64,000 nucleotides of DNA, from the NCBI RefSeq assembly GCF_001747095.1, contig NZ_MDGP01000001.1, positions 3,331,001 to 3,395,000 on the forward strand, given 5' to 3'. A model generated the notes under the pieces. The model was not told the DNA's origin. It searched no databases and saw only the letters and a list, made by a program, of their open reading frames with translations. The stretch's first letter is position 1. Each line of letters begins with the position of its first letter. This DNA comes from Roseivirga sp. 4D4. Its GTDB lineage: Bacteria; Bacteroidota; Bacteroidia; Cytophagales; Cyclobacteriaceae. Position numbers and translations under genes: made by a program. Of this stretch, positions 26,362 to 34,543 are shown in pieces.

Positions 26362-27585
26362 ATGAACTTAAAATTAAAAACCACCTTGATCGCCACTTTA
26401 ACCTTGATCAGCTCTTTCGCTATGAATGCGCAAGAAGAGGCCCTGATTTACGGTAAGCTTACTACCATTAATGGCGACTCTTATACTGGCCAAATTCGCT
26501 GGGGAAAAGAAGAGGCGATTTGGACAGACATATTCAACGGTAACAAAGAAGAGAACGAAAACTATCGCTACCTGAGTCGTGCCGATCGCAATGATCTTAG
26601 GGACGACAGCAGGAGAAGAAACCGCTGGAATGGCTGGAACATCAGCTGGAACAGTGATTACGAAACTACTCATGAGTTTCAGGCACGCTTTGGAGACATC
26701 GCCAAATTAGAGATCCAGAGACGCTCTGAGGTGAAACTAACCCTAAGAAATGGAGAGACCATTTACGTTGAAGACGGCTCTAATGATTTCAATACAGAAG
26801 TTCACATTATGGACAGCGAGCTTGGCAAAACTACATTCCGATGGAGCAGAATTGAATCAATTGAATTCATGGATACTCCTAAAAACCTACGTGATAGAAT
26901 GGGTGATCCTATGTACGGCACAGTAGAGTTTTATGGTGGTGAGTACACCGGTTTTATTCAGTGGGATCACGATGAAAGACTTTCTGAGGATATTCTTGAT
27001 GGAGACACAAGAGATGGTGATGTCAAGATCGAATTTGGCAAACTTGCTTCAATCGAAAGAGACAGAGGTGGTAGCAACATTGTTACGCAATCAGGCAGAG
27101 AAATGTACCTAAGGGGGTCCAACGATGTCAACAGCGAGAACCGCGGTATCATCGTCACTACAGACTTTGGTCGTGTAGACATTCCTTGGAGAGAATTCAA
27201 AAAAGTAACTTTCAAAGAGGCTCCTAGTAATGCCATGTCATACGCTGACTTCTCGGACATGAAGAAGTTATCAGGTACAGTTGAAACGACTGATGGCGAG
27301 ACTTTCAATGGCGATATCATCTATGACTTGGACGAAGAGTATACTTTCGAAATGCTTCAAGGACACGATGACGATGTCGAATACATTATCTCCATGGGAA
27401 ATATTAAGTCTATCACTCCTAAGAACTATGACAACTCAATTGTAGTGTTGAAAAACGGCACCGAGCTCATGTTAGGAGATGCACGAGATGTAAACGAAGA
27501 TAATGATGGTGTATTAGTCTTCACCGGTGGTGGCGATCCAAAGTACATCAGATGGGACGATATAAAGACAATTACGTTTAACTAA
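26362..27585 (+). CDS. Exported repeat protein B, paralogue of 23153-24418
   Basis: The start at ATG 26362 (MNLKLKTT) gives a signal peptide ending near MNAQ; the frame extends back to 26266 but that part precedes the signal. The 407-residue protein has the same three-repeat plan as the product at 23153, with closely matching segments such as DERLxxxILDGxxRDGDxKI, GSNDVNxENRG and the C-terminal GDPxYIRW. It is very acidic (many D, E, N pairs), suggesting calcium or cation binding, an inference. It is followed by a strong hairpin terminator that ends the module. Confidence 0.82.
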   Translation: MNLKLKTTLIATLTLISSFAMNAQEEALIYGKLTTINGDSYTGQIRWGKEEAIWTDIFNGNKEENENYRYLSRADRNDLRDDSRRRNRWNGWNISWNSDYETTHEFQARFGDIAKLEIQRRSEVKLTLRNGETIYVEDGSNDFNTEVHIMDSELGKTTFRWSRIESIEFMDTPKNLRDRMGDPMYGTVEFYGGEYTGFIQWDHDERLSEDILDGDTRDGDVKIEFGKLASIERDRGGSNIVTQSGREMYLRGSNDVNSENRGIIVTTDFGRVDIPWREFKKVTFKEAPSNAMSYADFSDMKKLSGTVETTDGETFNGDIIYDLDEEYTFEMLQGHDDDVEYIISMGNIKSITPKNYDNSIVVLKNGTELMLGDARDVNEDNDGVLVFTGGGDPKYIRWDDIKTITFN

Positions 27586-27643
27586 TCCAACAGAAGGGCC
27601 AAGCCCAAAAGTCAAAAATAATTCTTCATAAGTCTATTGCTTG

Positions 27644-27675
27644 AAGGTCGCGTTTGGTCACGCGGCCTTTTTTTA
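27644..27675 (+). terminator. Rho-independent terminator
   Basis: AAGGTCGCGT pairs with ACGCGGCCTT (one G-U pair) around a TTGGTC loop, followed by a T run. It ends the repeat-protein/LytTR unit and, by its A/T symmetry, may also serve the convergent COX3-like gene. Confidence 0.8.
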
Positions 27676-27678
27676 TAC

Positions 27679-28305
27679 TTAAAAACTAAAGAGAAAGTAG
27701 AAAAACAGCACGATCCAGGCGGCATCGGTAAAATGCCAGAAGTCTGTTAATATTTTGAACTTGACTTTCTGATATGGATTGGTCGCGTATAGCAGGTGTT
27801 TGACCACATCTTTAGAAGTCTTATGACATTCCATCAGTAAAGACACTAGATAAATCAGTACTCCCAGTACATGTATTACATGCAACCCAGAAATGACGTA
27901 GAGATAAGCACCCGTTCTTTGGCCACTAAAAAAGATATTGTTGGATTGCAACTCTCTCCAGCCTGTCACCTGAGCAGCAGAAAAAATAAGACCCAAGAGC
28001 AGGGTAATACCCAGCCATTTTTTGACCTCATCGAGATCATCCTTCTCAAAAGCAGGCAACACCTTGGAAACGGTAAAGCTAGAGCTCAACATAAATAGGG
28101 TGCTGACGATAAAGGACTTAGGGAAATCTATCTTGAGAAATTCGCTGCTTTCAGGGCGCGAAACAGTAAAGGCCACTATGGTAAACAAAAAGATAATGCC
28201 ACTACCAATCATCCCGACATAAAGCAAAACCATATGCGGATGCATCTCTTCAATGCGCTTGAAAGCCTCTTTCTTAAGGTCTAATCTGTTTTTTGCACTT
28301 TTCAT
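27679..28305 (-). CDS. Heme-copper oxidase subunit III-like protein
   Basis: A 208-residue membrane protein with five hydrophobic helices. Family features are the early MHPHMVLLYVGMIGSG helix, FSGQRTGAYLYVISGLHVIHVLGVLIYL, and the C-terminal DFWHFTDAAWIVLFFYFLF, which is the subunit III signature. Its neighbours are not oxidase subunits, so it is an orphan copy. It may join an oxidase encoded elsewhere; the length fits the short CyoC/CtaE-like class. Confidence 0.85.
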   Translation of the reverse strand: MKSAKNRLDLKKEAFKRIEEMHPHMVLLYVGMIGSGIIFLFTIVAFTVSRPESSEFLKIDFPKSFIVSTLFMLSSSFTVSKVLPAFEKDDLDEVKKWLGITLLLGLIFSAAQVTGWRELQSNNIFFSGQRTGAYLYVISGLHVIHVLGVLIYLVSLLMECHKTSKDVVKHLLYATNPYQKVKFKILTDFWHFTDAAWIVLFFYFLFSF

Positions 28306-28407
28306 CAGGCAACCGTAACAACTCTTTAAACGAAAGGGTTATGTGAAGCAACAAAAAAATCTTAATACCGCAAGAATCACTTATATAAGCGGGTATTCGA
28401 AAAATAG

Positions 28408-28415
28408 TACATTTG
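28408..28415 (+). promoter_or_regulatory. Candidate -7 promoter box (TAnnTTTG) for mfd
   Basis: TACATTTG is an exact TAnnTTTG match, 22 bases before the TTG start at 28438. No -33 TTTG is visible at the usual distance. Confidence 0.4.
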
Positions 28416-28437
28416 CAAGCCACTTCAGACAGATCAA

Positions 28438-31400
28438 TTGAAGGTTAGAGATTTCATAAAGATTTATAGAGAGGATCCGGTAATTCAGTCAATAGCGGAA
28501 AGAATTAAGCCGAACGAAACCACCTACCTAAAACTAAAAGGATTGGTAGGTAGTCTGGATGCAGTTATAGCCGCAGCTACCTACCAGCTGAATAAGCAAA
28601 CCAACATATTCGTCCTCCATGATAAGGAAGAAGCCGCTTACTTCCACAATGACTTGCAAAACCTTATGGGAGACAAGGAGGTGCTACTCTTTCCTACCTC
28701 TTACAAAAGACCTTATCAGTTTGATGAGACAGAGAATGCCAACATTCTCATGCGGGCAGAAATTCTTAACCGTATCAACCATAAGGCCTCTATTGGTGAG
28801 CTGATCGTTACCTACCCTGAGGCGCTCACGGAAAAGGTAATCAACAAAAAGTCCCTTTCCACCAATACTTTTTCAGCCAAAGTAGGTGAGTCTTTGGATG
28901 TAGCGTTTCTCACAGAATTGCTTCAGACCTATGACTTTGAACAAACGGACTTTGTCTATGAAGCTGGACAGTTCTCTGTTCGTGGAGGTATTCTGGACGT
29001 CTTTTCCTATGCACACGATTTGCCCTATCGAATTGAGCTCTTTGGAAATGAAATAGACAGTATCAGAACATTTGACCCTGTTTCACAACTGAGTCAGGAC
29101 AACATTAAGGAAATCAATATTATTCCTAACGTTCAGACTAAGTTACTGGAAGAAACGAGGCAGTCCTTTCTGAGCTTCGTGCCCAGAAATTCGAAAATCT
29201 GGTTTAAAGACTACGAGCAGACATTGGATATCATTGAGAAATACTTTGTCAAGGCAACCGAAAACTTCGATCAAGTACTTGCGGTCACAGACACACAGGT
29301 GGTGCTAAGTCCAGAAGAGTTGTTTGAGAAACGTGAAACTTTCAAATCGGGGCTTGAAGGCTACACCCAGATAGAGTTTGGTAACCGGTCACACCTTAAA
29401 TCGGATCACACTTTTACCTTTGATATAGAGCCACAGCAGTCCTTTAACAAAGACTTTGATGCTATAGCCGAAAACCTCGGGCAATGGCAGCTCAAAAATA
29501 CGAGCCTCTGCATCGCAGCTGATTCGCTTAATCAAATCAGTCGCCTAGAAACAATCTTTCTTGAGTTGGATCCGACACTGAAAATCCTTCCCATAAATGT
29601 CAGTCTTAGGCAGGGCTTTATCGATAAAAACCGAGAAGTGCTTTGCTATACTGATCATCAACTCTTCGATCGTTTTCATAAATACAAAAGCAAGGCAAAG
29701 CATTCGAAATCGAAGGCGCTCACGCTAAAAGAGCTGCGTTCTTTGCATCCTGGAGACTATGTCGCCCACATCGATCATGGCATTGGTAGGTTTGCCGGCA
29801 TGGAAAAGAAAGAGGTCAACGGAAAGCTACAAGAGTCCATTCGCCTGGTTTACCGTGATGATGACTTGCTTTATGTAAGCGTACATTCACTACATAAAAT
29901 CTCTAAATACACGGGAAAAGAGGGTGCTGCGCCTACCATGAGCAAATTGGGTAGCCAAGAGTGGGAGAATAAGAAGAAGCGTGTAAAAGGAAAGGTCAAA
30001 GACATTGCCAAAGACCTAATTAGCCTTTATGCCAAGCGAAAGAATGCTCCTGGTTTTGCCTTTGCACAAGACGGCTTTATGCAGGCCGAACTGGAGTCTT
30101 CTTTTCTATATGAAGATACTCCAGATCAGGCGATGGCCACCGAACATGTAAAAAATGATATGGAGCTATCGCACCCGATGGATCGTTTGGTATGTGGGGA
30201 TGTAGGCTTTGGAAAGACAGAGGTAGCGATTAGAGCAGCTTTTAAGGCAGCGGTCAACGGAAAACAAGTAGCAGTACTTGTCCCAACAACTATATTAGCC
30301 ATGCAGCACTTCAGAACCTTCTCTGAAAGGCTCGCCAAGTTCCCGCTTAAGGTAGAATATATCAACAGGTTCAGGACTGCCAAGCAGATTAAGGAGACAT
30401 TGGCTAGAGTAAAAGAAGGAAAAACGGAAATTCTGATTGGTACCCATCGAATTGTAAATAAAGACGTGTCCTTCAAAGACCTGGGCCTTTTGATTATTGA
30501 CGAAGAGCAGAAATTTGGGGTAAAGGTTAAGGACAAGCTAAAAGAATTCCGCGTAGATGTGGATGTTCTGACCCTTACAGCTACTCCAATCCCACGGACT
30601 CTACATTTCTCACTAATGGGTGCAAGAGACTTAAGTATAATTGCCACCCCTCCGCCTAACCGGCAACCGGTGACCACTGAAATTCATACTTTCAATGAGG
30701 TCATCATGCGTGACGCCATCAGCTTTGAATTGCGTAGAGGTGGACAGGTATTCGTGGTACACAACCGCATCAATGATATTGAGCAAATCGGTAACATCAT
30801 TCTCAAGCTGGTTCCAGATGCGAGAATAGGCATAGCTCATGGTCAAATGGAGGGCAGTCTTTTAGAAAAGAGAATGGTCAAGTTCATTGAGGGCGAATAT
30901 GACGTATTGGTTTCTACCAACATTATTGAATCAGGCCTCGATATTCCTAATGCCAATACCATCATCATCAACCATGCTCATATGTTCGGGCTCTCCGACC
31001 TTCACCAAATGAGAGGAAGAGTCGGGCGATCTAACCGAAAGGCATTTTGTTATCTCCTTACACCTCCTACAATTGGACTTACTTCAGAAGCTAGAAAACG
31101 CCTGAGTGCATTGGAAGAGTTCTCTGACTTAGGTGATGGCTTCAAAGTCGCGATGCGCGACTTAGATATTCGAGGAGCTGGAAACCTCCTTGGAGGTGAG
31201 CAAAGCGGCTTTATTACCGACTTGGGCTTCGACATGTACCACAAAATCTTGGACGAGGCTGTACAGGAATTGAAGGAGAATGATTTCAAAGACCTTTTTG
31301 TCAATGACTTGGCCAAAGAGGCTGCGAAAATCGTTGCTCAGGATTGTACCATCGAAACGGACATGGAAATCCTCATTCCGGATAAATACGTCTCTAATAT

Positions 31401-31788
31401 CTCCGAACGCCTGGGCTTGTACTCCAAACTGGATAGTATTAAAAACGAAGAAAAGCTTCAGGAATTCATTGGCAATGTAAGCGATCGGTTTGGGCCAATG
31501 CCTGATGCAGTTAATGATCTGGTGGAAACTGTAAGACTTAGGTGGTCAGCAGAACAGCTCGGTTTTGAAAAAGTGGTCATGAAAAACGAGGTGATGAAGT
31601 GTTACTTTATGCCCTCGGACAATGAAGCTTATTTTCAATCACCAACTTTTGGTAAGGTGCTAGCCTTTGTGCAAAAACATCCGAAGAAAAGTAAAATGAA
31701 GGAATACAAAACACGATTAATCCTGACCTTTAGCGAAGTGCAATCCGTTGAGGAGGGAAAGACCCTCCTTAATCAGATGCTGGCATAA
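28438..31788 (+). CDS. mfd: Transcription-repair coupling factor Mfd
   Basis: The 1116-residue protein matches Mfd in length and domain order: UvrB-like N-terminal part with the Q/Y-rich FPTSYKRPYQ region, the RNA polymerase-interacting domain (LHPGDYVAHIDHGIGRFAGM, ~440-460), RecG-like helicase domains with Walker A GDVGFGKT (~587-594) and DEEQ (~688-691), ATPIPRT, the GRVGRSNR motif and the C-terminal TRCF domain. It displaces stalled RNA polymerase and recruits UvrA. Translation appears to start with TTG, since KVRDFIKIY matches the family start and no upstream ATG is present. Confidence 0.96.
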   Translation: MKVRDFIKIYREDPVIQSIAERIKPNETTYLKLKGLVGSLDAVIAAATYQLNKQTNIFVLHDKEEAAYFHNDLQNLMGDKEVLLFPTSYKRPYQFDETENANILMRAEILNRINHKASIGELIVTYPEALTEKVINKKSLSTNTFSAKVGESLDVAFLTELLQTYDFEQTDFVYEAGQFSVRGGILDVFSYAHDLPYRIELFGNEIDSIRTFDPVSQLSQDNIKEINIIPNVQTKLLEETRQSFLSFVPRNSKIWFKDYEQTLDIIEKYFVKATENFDQVLAVTDTQVVLSPEELFEKRETFKSGLEGYTQIEFGNRSHLKSDHTFTFDIEPQQSFNKDFDAIAENLGQWQLKNTSLCIAADSLNQISRLETIFLELDPTLKILPINVSLRQGFIDKNREVLCYTDHQLFDRFHKYKSKAKHSKSKALTLKELRSLHPGDYVAHIDHGIGRFAGMEKKEVNGKLQESIRLVYRDDDLLYVSVHSLHKISKYTGKEGAAPTMSKLGSQEWENKKKRVKGKVKDIAKDLISLYAKRKNAPGFAFAQDGFMQAELESSFLYEDTPDQAMATEHVKNDMELSHPMDRLVCGDVGFGKTEVAIRAAFKAAVNGKQVAVLVPTTILAMQHFRTFSERLAKFPLKVEYINRFRTAKQIKETLARVKEGKTEILIGTHRIVNKDVSFKDLGLLIIDEEQKFGVKVKDKLKEFRVDVDVLTLTATPIPRTLHFSLMGARDLSIIATPPPNRQPVTTEIHTFNEVIMRDAISFELRRGGQVFVVHNRINDIEQIGNIILKLVPDARIGIAHGQMEGSLLEKRMVKFIEGEYDVLVSTNIIESGLDIPNANTIIINHAHMFGLSDLHQMRGRVGRSNRKAFCYLLTPPTIGLTSEARKRLSALEEFSDLGDGFKVAMRDLDIRGAGNLLGGEQSGFITDLGFDMYHKILDEAVQELKENDFKDLFVNDLAKEAAKIVAQDCTIETDMEILIPDKYVSNISERLGLYSKLDSIKNEEKLQEFIGNVSDRFGPMPDAVNDLVETVRLRWSAEQLGFEKVVMKNEVMKCYFMPSDNEAYFQSPTFGKVLAFVQKHPKKSKMKEYKTRLILTFSEVQSVEEGKTLLNQMLA

Positions 31789-32359
31789 GCTCGTCATTAT
31801 TCAGAAAGGCATCTGATTCCAACAAATAAGCCTTAACCGTGTTAAACACCACCCCTAGGTGAAACCTGAATCTGAGTACGTACGGTAGTAGTTCATCGGC
31901 CTTTGAGTTTACAATACTGCTAGACATATCACCCATTATCTCGAACGTTTTGGCACCATGTTCCTGATAGAAGGCTTGAGTATCGTAAATCCCTGAAATG
32001 GCAATGTTTCTTTCATTTGAAATGAAGGACAGCGACTGGTTATTTTGAGCCACTTCCATAGCTGCCTTATTCAGGAATGATAGTGAAAAACCGGATGAAA
32101 AGTCCTCTGGTGTCTTATCATCTCGCACATCTTGAATCCATTGCTTGATGAATTCCAAGTCTTTTGCAATGCGCGCAGAATCTCTAACCAGCCGCTCCCT
32201 ATTCTCTCCGATTTCATCTACAATATTTGAAAAGGACTTCTCGGCAAGCTGCTTATTGAGGTAATTTTGTCTCATTTCAGTCAAAGACATGGCCAAAATT
32301 ACTGCCACAACAATTGACAGAAATTCAAAAACCGCCCTTTTGAAATTGAACTTCATCAC
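31769..32359 (-). CDS. Membrane-anchored protein of unknown function
   Basis: A 196-residue protein with one N-terminal membrane helix (~10-28, FEFLSIVVAVILAMSL) followed by a mostly helical extracytoplasmic part (EMRQNYLNKQLAEKSFSNIVDEIGENRERL). Proteins of this plan are common but uncharacterised in Bacteroidota. It lies 7 bases after the LytTR gene and so may belong to the LytS/LytTR operon. Its stop region overlaps the end of mfd by 20 bases in the opposite direction. Confidence 0.75.
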   Translation of the reverse strand: MMKFNFKRAVFEFLSIVVAVILAMSLTEMRQNYLNKQLAEKSFSNIVDEIGENRERLVRDSARIAKDLEFIKQWIQDVRDDKTPEDFSSGFSLSFLNKAAMEVAQNNQSLSFISNERNIAISGIYDTQAFYQEHGAKTFEIMGDMSSSIVNSKADELLPYVLRFRFHLGVVFNTVKAYLLESDAFLNNDELMPASD

Positions 32360-32366
32360 TCAGTAT

Positions 32367-33092
32367 TTAGAAACTCATCAACTCCTTGAATTTAAGGGTT
32401 TGTCTTCTTGAAACGTCAATCTCTTCCCCTCCTTTAAGGTAAATTCGCAAACTTCCACTAAACCAAGGCTCTATTCGCTCTATCCATTTCAGGTTAATAA
32501 TCTGCTGTCTGTTCGCCCTAAAAAATGTCTTATCGTCAAGCCTTGACTCCAGGTAATTAAGAGTTCTCGTAATCATCGGCTTTGAAGTATCAAAGTAGAC
32601 GGTAGTATAGTTACCACTCACCTCAAACAGCCTGATATCAGATAATTGAACAAACCAGCAGCGCTCTCCATCCTTTACGAAAACCTGATCATTAATCGTC
32701 AATATGCCTTCCTGTGTACTGTTTTGCTCATTTTCCTTCTTCTTGATTTTATCATAGACCTTGGAAACCGACCCAGCCAGGCGCTGTTTCTGTACTGGCT
32801 TAACGAGGTAATCTAGTGCGTTATATTCGAAGGCTTTTAGCGCATGTTCATCATAGGCTGTTGAAAAGATTACTTCTGGCAATACCTCTAATTCCTCCAG
32901 CAACTCGAACCCATTTTTTCCTGGCATCTGAATATCAAGGAAAATCAGGTCGGGTTTGAGCTCATTGATTTTTTCTTTCGCCTCATCAGCACTTGCAGCC
33001 TCTCCAACAATTTGAACATTGTCAAACTCCTTCAACAGTCTCTTAAGTTCATTTCTCGCTAACCTGGAATCGTCAATTATAAGTGTTTTCAT
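32367..33092 (-). CDS. LytTR-family response regulator
   Basis: A 241-residue regulator with receiver Asp7/Asp8, phospho-acceptor Asp53 (IFLDIQMPG) and the Lys in LVKPVQ, then a LytTR DNA-binding domain from ~140 (FVKDGERCWFVQLSDIRLFEVSGNYTTVYF ... FFRANRQQIINL). Its start overlaps the kinase stop by four bases. With the kinase it forms the second LytS/LytTR pair in the window. Confidence 0.94.
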   Translation of the reverse strand: MKTLIIDDSRLARNELKRLLKEFDNVQIVGEAASADEAKEKINELKPDLIFLDIQMPGKNGFELLEELEVLPEVIFSTAYDEHALKAFEYNALDYLVKPVQKQRLAGSVSKVYDKIKKKENEQNSTQEGILTINDQVFVKDGERCWFVQLSDIRLFEVSGNYTTVYFDTSKPMITRTLNYLESRLDDKTFFRANRQQIINLKWIERIEPWFSGSLRIYLKGGEEIDVSRRQTLKFKELMSF

Positions 33093-34261
33093 AAGGCAAA
33101 TCTTTCTTTATCATTCAAAGGTATCTTAACAGTAGCACATACCATATGCTCATTGAGGTTTTGAACCGTCAAACCAGACTTCTCTCCATAAAGCAGCCTC
33201 AACCGCTCTCGTGCATTACTAATGCCAATACCCCTTCTTTTTCCTTCAGAAGCCTGTTTTTTGTCTCTCTTCAATTGGCCTGTATTGGTTATATTGATAA
33301 AAAGGAAATCATTGTTGATCGCTGACTTTATGATGATTTCTCCCCCGTTCGGAAGATTATTAATACTGTGCTTAATAGCATTTTCCACAAGGGTCTGAAC
33401 AATCATTGGTGGAATGAGCATCTCTTTTGTAGACTTATCAATATCAAATGTATATCTCAATCGCTCTTCCAATTGAATGGCTTCTAGCTTGAGGTAGTCT
33501 AATACAACTTCCAGCTCCTTTTCTAAGGAAACTTTTTCATACTGATCGAATTGAACCGAAAACCTAAGCAGGTCTGACAAGTGGGTAATGGCATCCCTCG
33601 CCCTCTCTGAGTCTTCAACCACCAGAGAACGGATATTATTAAGGCTATTGAACATGAAGTGTGGATTGATTTGAGCCTTAAGTGTACTGAGTTCCGCATC
33701 TTTTATAGATGCCGAAAGCTTCCATCCCTCAATTTCCATCTCTCTGGTTTTTTGCAAATACTGATAGGCAAAATACAAAGCTGACCAGCAGATGAAATAA
33801 ATGGCATAACTGGCAACAAAGCTCAATAGGAATACCAGGAGCTTGCTTCCGGAAAAATTGGAAATGCTTGCTTGCCTGAACTTTTCCATAGTTTCCTCAT
33901 CAATACCCTCTATTTCAGGAATACCCATTAGGCCATTGATTGCCTCAGGGTCAGCTGTAGCAATTAGGACAAAAACTCCAATGAGTATCAGCAAGGTCAA
34001 TACCGATAAGAGAGCTCCTTGAATGACACTCGCTAGGAAAACTCTTGGCCAAAGCTTGGCAATACGCAGTTCTTTCCAATTCTTGCGTTTTACGTAGCCC
34101 CTATACAAGTGACTGACAAAAACACCTAGTAAAATTGCCATCAGGTTAGTGCCCAGTGCCGGTAGAAAAGGCATGAACATAACCATCGCTAAAAAGCTCG
34201 TTAGCATTAAGCCACCCCAGCCGCCAAACTGAAGCATCCAATAGAGCTTATTTTTATTCAT
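33089..34261 (-). CDS. LytS-type sensor histidine kinase
   Basis: A 390-residue protein with four membrane helices (about 8-30, 34-52, 72-101, 140-165). The His_kinase domain follows with His201 in INPHFMFNSLNNIRSL, the N box LVENAIKH, and a GIGISNARERL closing motif. The loop of ~35 residues between the third and fourth helices is the only sizeable extracytoplasmic part. It begins the minus-strand unit; the 282-base upstream region shared with gldJ carries three spaced direct repeats (34321-34373). Confidence 0.93.
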   Translation of the reverse strand: MNKNKLYWMLQFGGWGGLMLTSFLAMVMFMPFLPALGTNLMAILLGVFVSHLYRGYVKRKNWKELRIAKLWPRVFLASVIQGALLSVLTLLILIGVFVLIATADPEAINGLMGIPEIEGIDEETMEKFRQASISNFSGSKLLVFLLSFVASYAIYFICWSALYFAYQYLQKTREMEIEGWKLSASIKDAELSTLKAQINPHFMFNSLNNIRSLVVEDSERARDAITHLSDLLRFSVQFDQYEKVSLEKELEVVLDYLKLEAIQLEERLRYTFDIDKSTKEMLIPPMIVQTLVENAIKHSINNLPNGGEIIIKSAINNDFLFINITNTGQLKRDKKQASEGKRRGIGISNARERLRLLYGEKSGLTVQNLNEHMVCATVKIPLNDKERFAL

Positions 34262-34320
34262 GTTTCAAATAAAATGGTTTTATGTCAAGGCCATGTTAGC
34301 CTTTGACTGAAAGGTAATAT

Positions 34321-34373
34321 AGGCTGATCAAGTGACTTATAGTCTGCTCAAGTTATTTTAAGGCTGTTGACCC
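34321..34373. promoter_or_regulatory. Three direct repeats with 20-base period, candidate LytTR operator
   Basis: AGGCTGATCAAGT (34321), AGTCTGCTCAAGT (34341) and AGGCTGTTGACCC (34361) start exactly 20 bases apart. LytTR proteins bind imperfect direct repeats about two helical turns apart, so these could be sites for the adjacent regulator. A second pair, GGCAACAT at 34378 and 34400, follows at a 22-base spacing. They lie between the divergent kinase gene and gldJ. Confidence 0.45.
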
Positions 34374-34543
34374 ATAAGGCAACATAGCCCGAGACAGTCG
34401 GCAACATTTATCTCATTTTCTGAAATATCCGTTCAATTATCTCGTTTTGGACATTGAATCAGAAGGCTGATTTTGTGATAGATTGAGTATAAATGTATAT
34501 TAGCGAGTTCAATTTTCACCTGAATAAGCTTAAATAGTTAAAA

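Noticed and set aside
30126..30677. 183-codon open frame antisense to mfd
   Set aside because: Complement of the helicase region of mfd; composition (serine and leucine-rich) is that of a reverse-strand shadow.
34262..34543. RNA gene or small ORF in the kinase-gldJ gap
   Set aside because: No tRNA-like cloverleaf or coding pattern was found; the spaced direct repeats explain the visible structure better.
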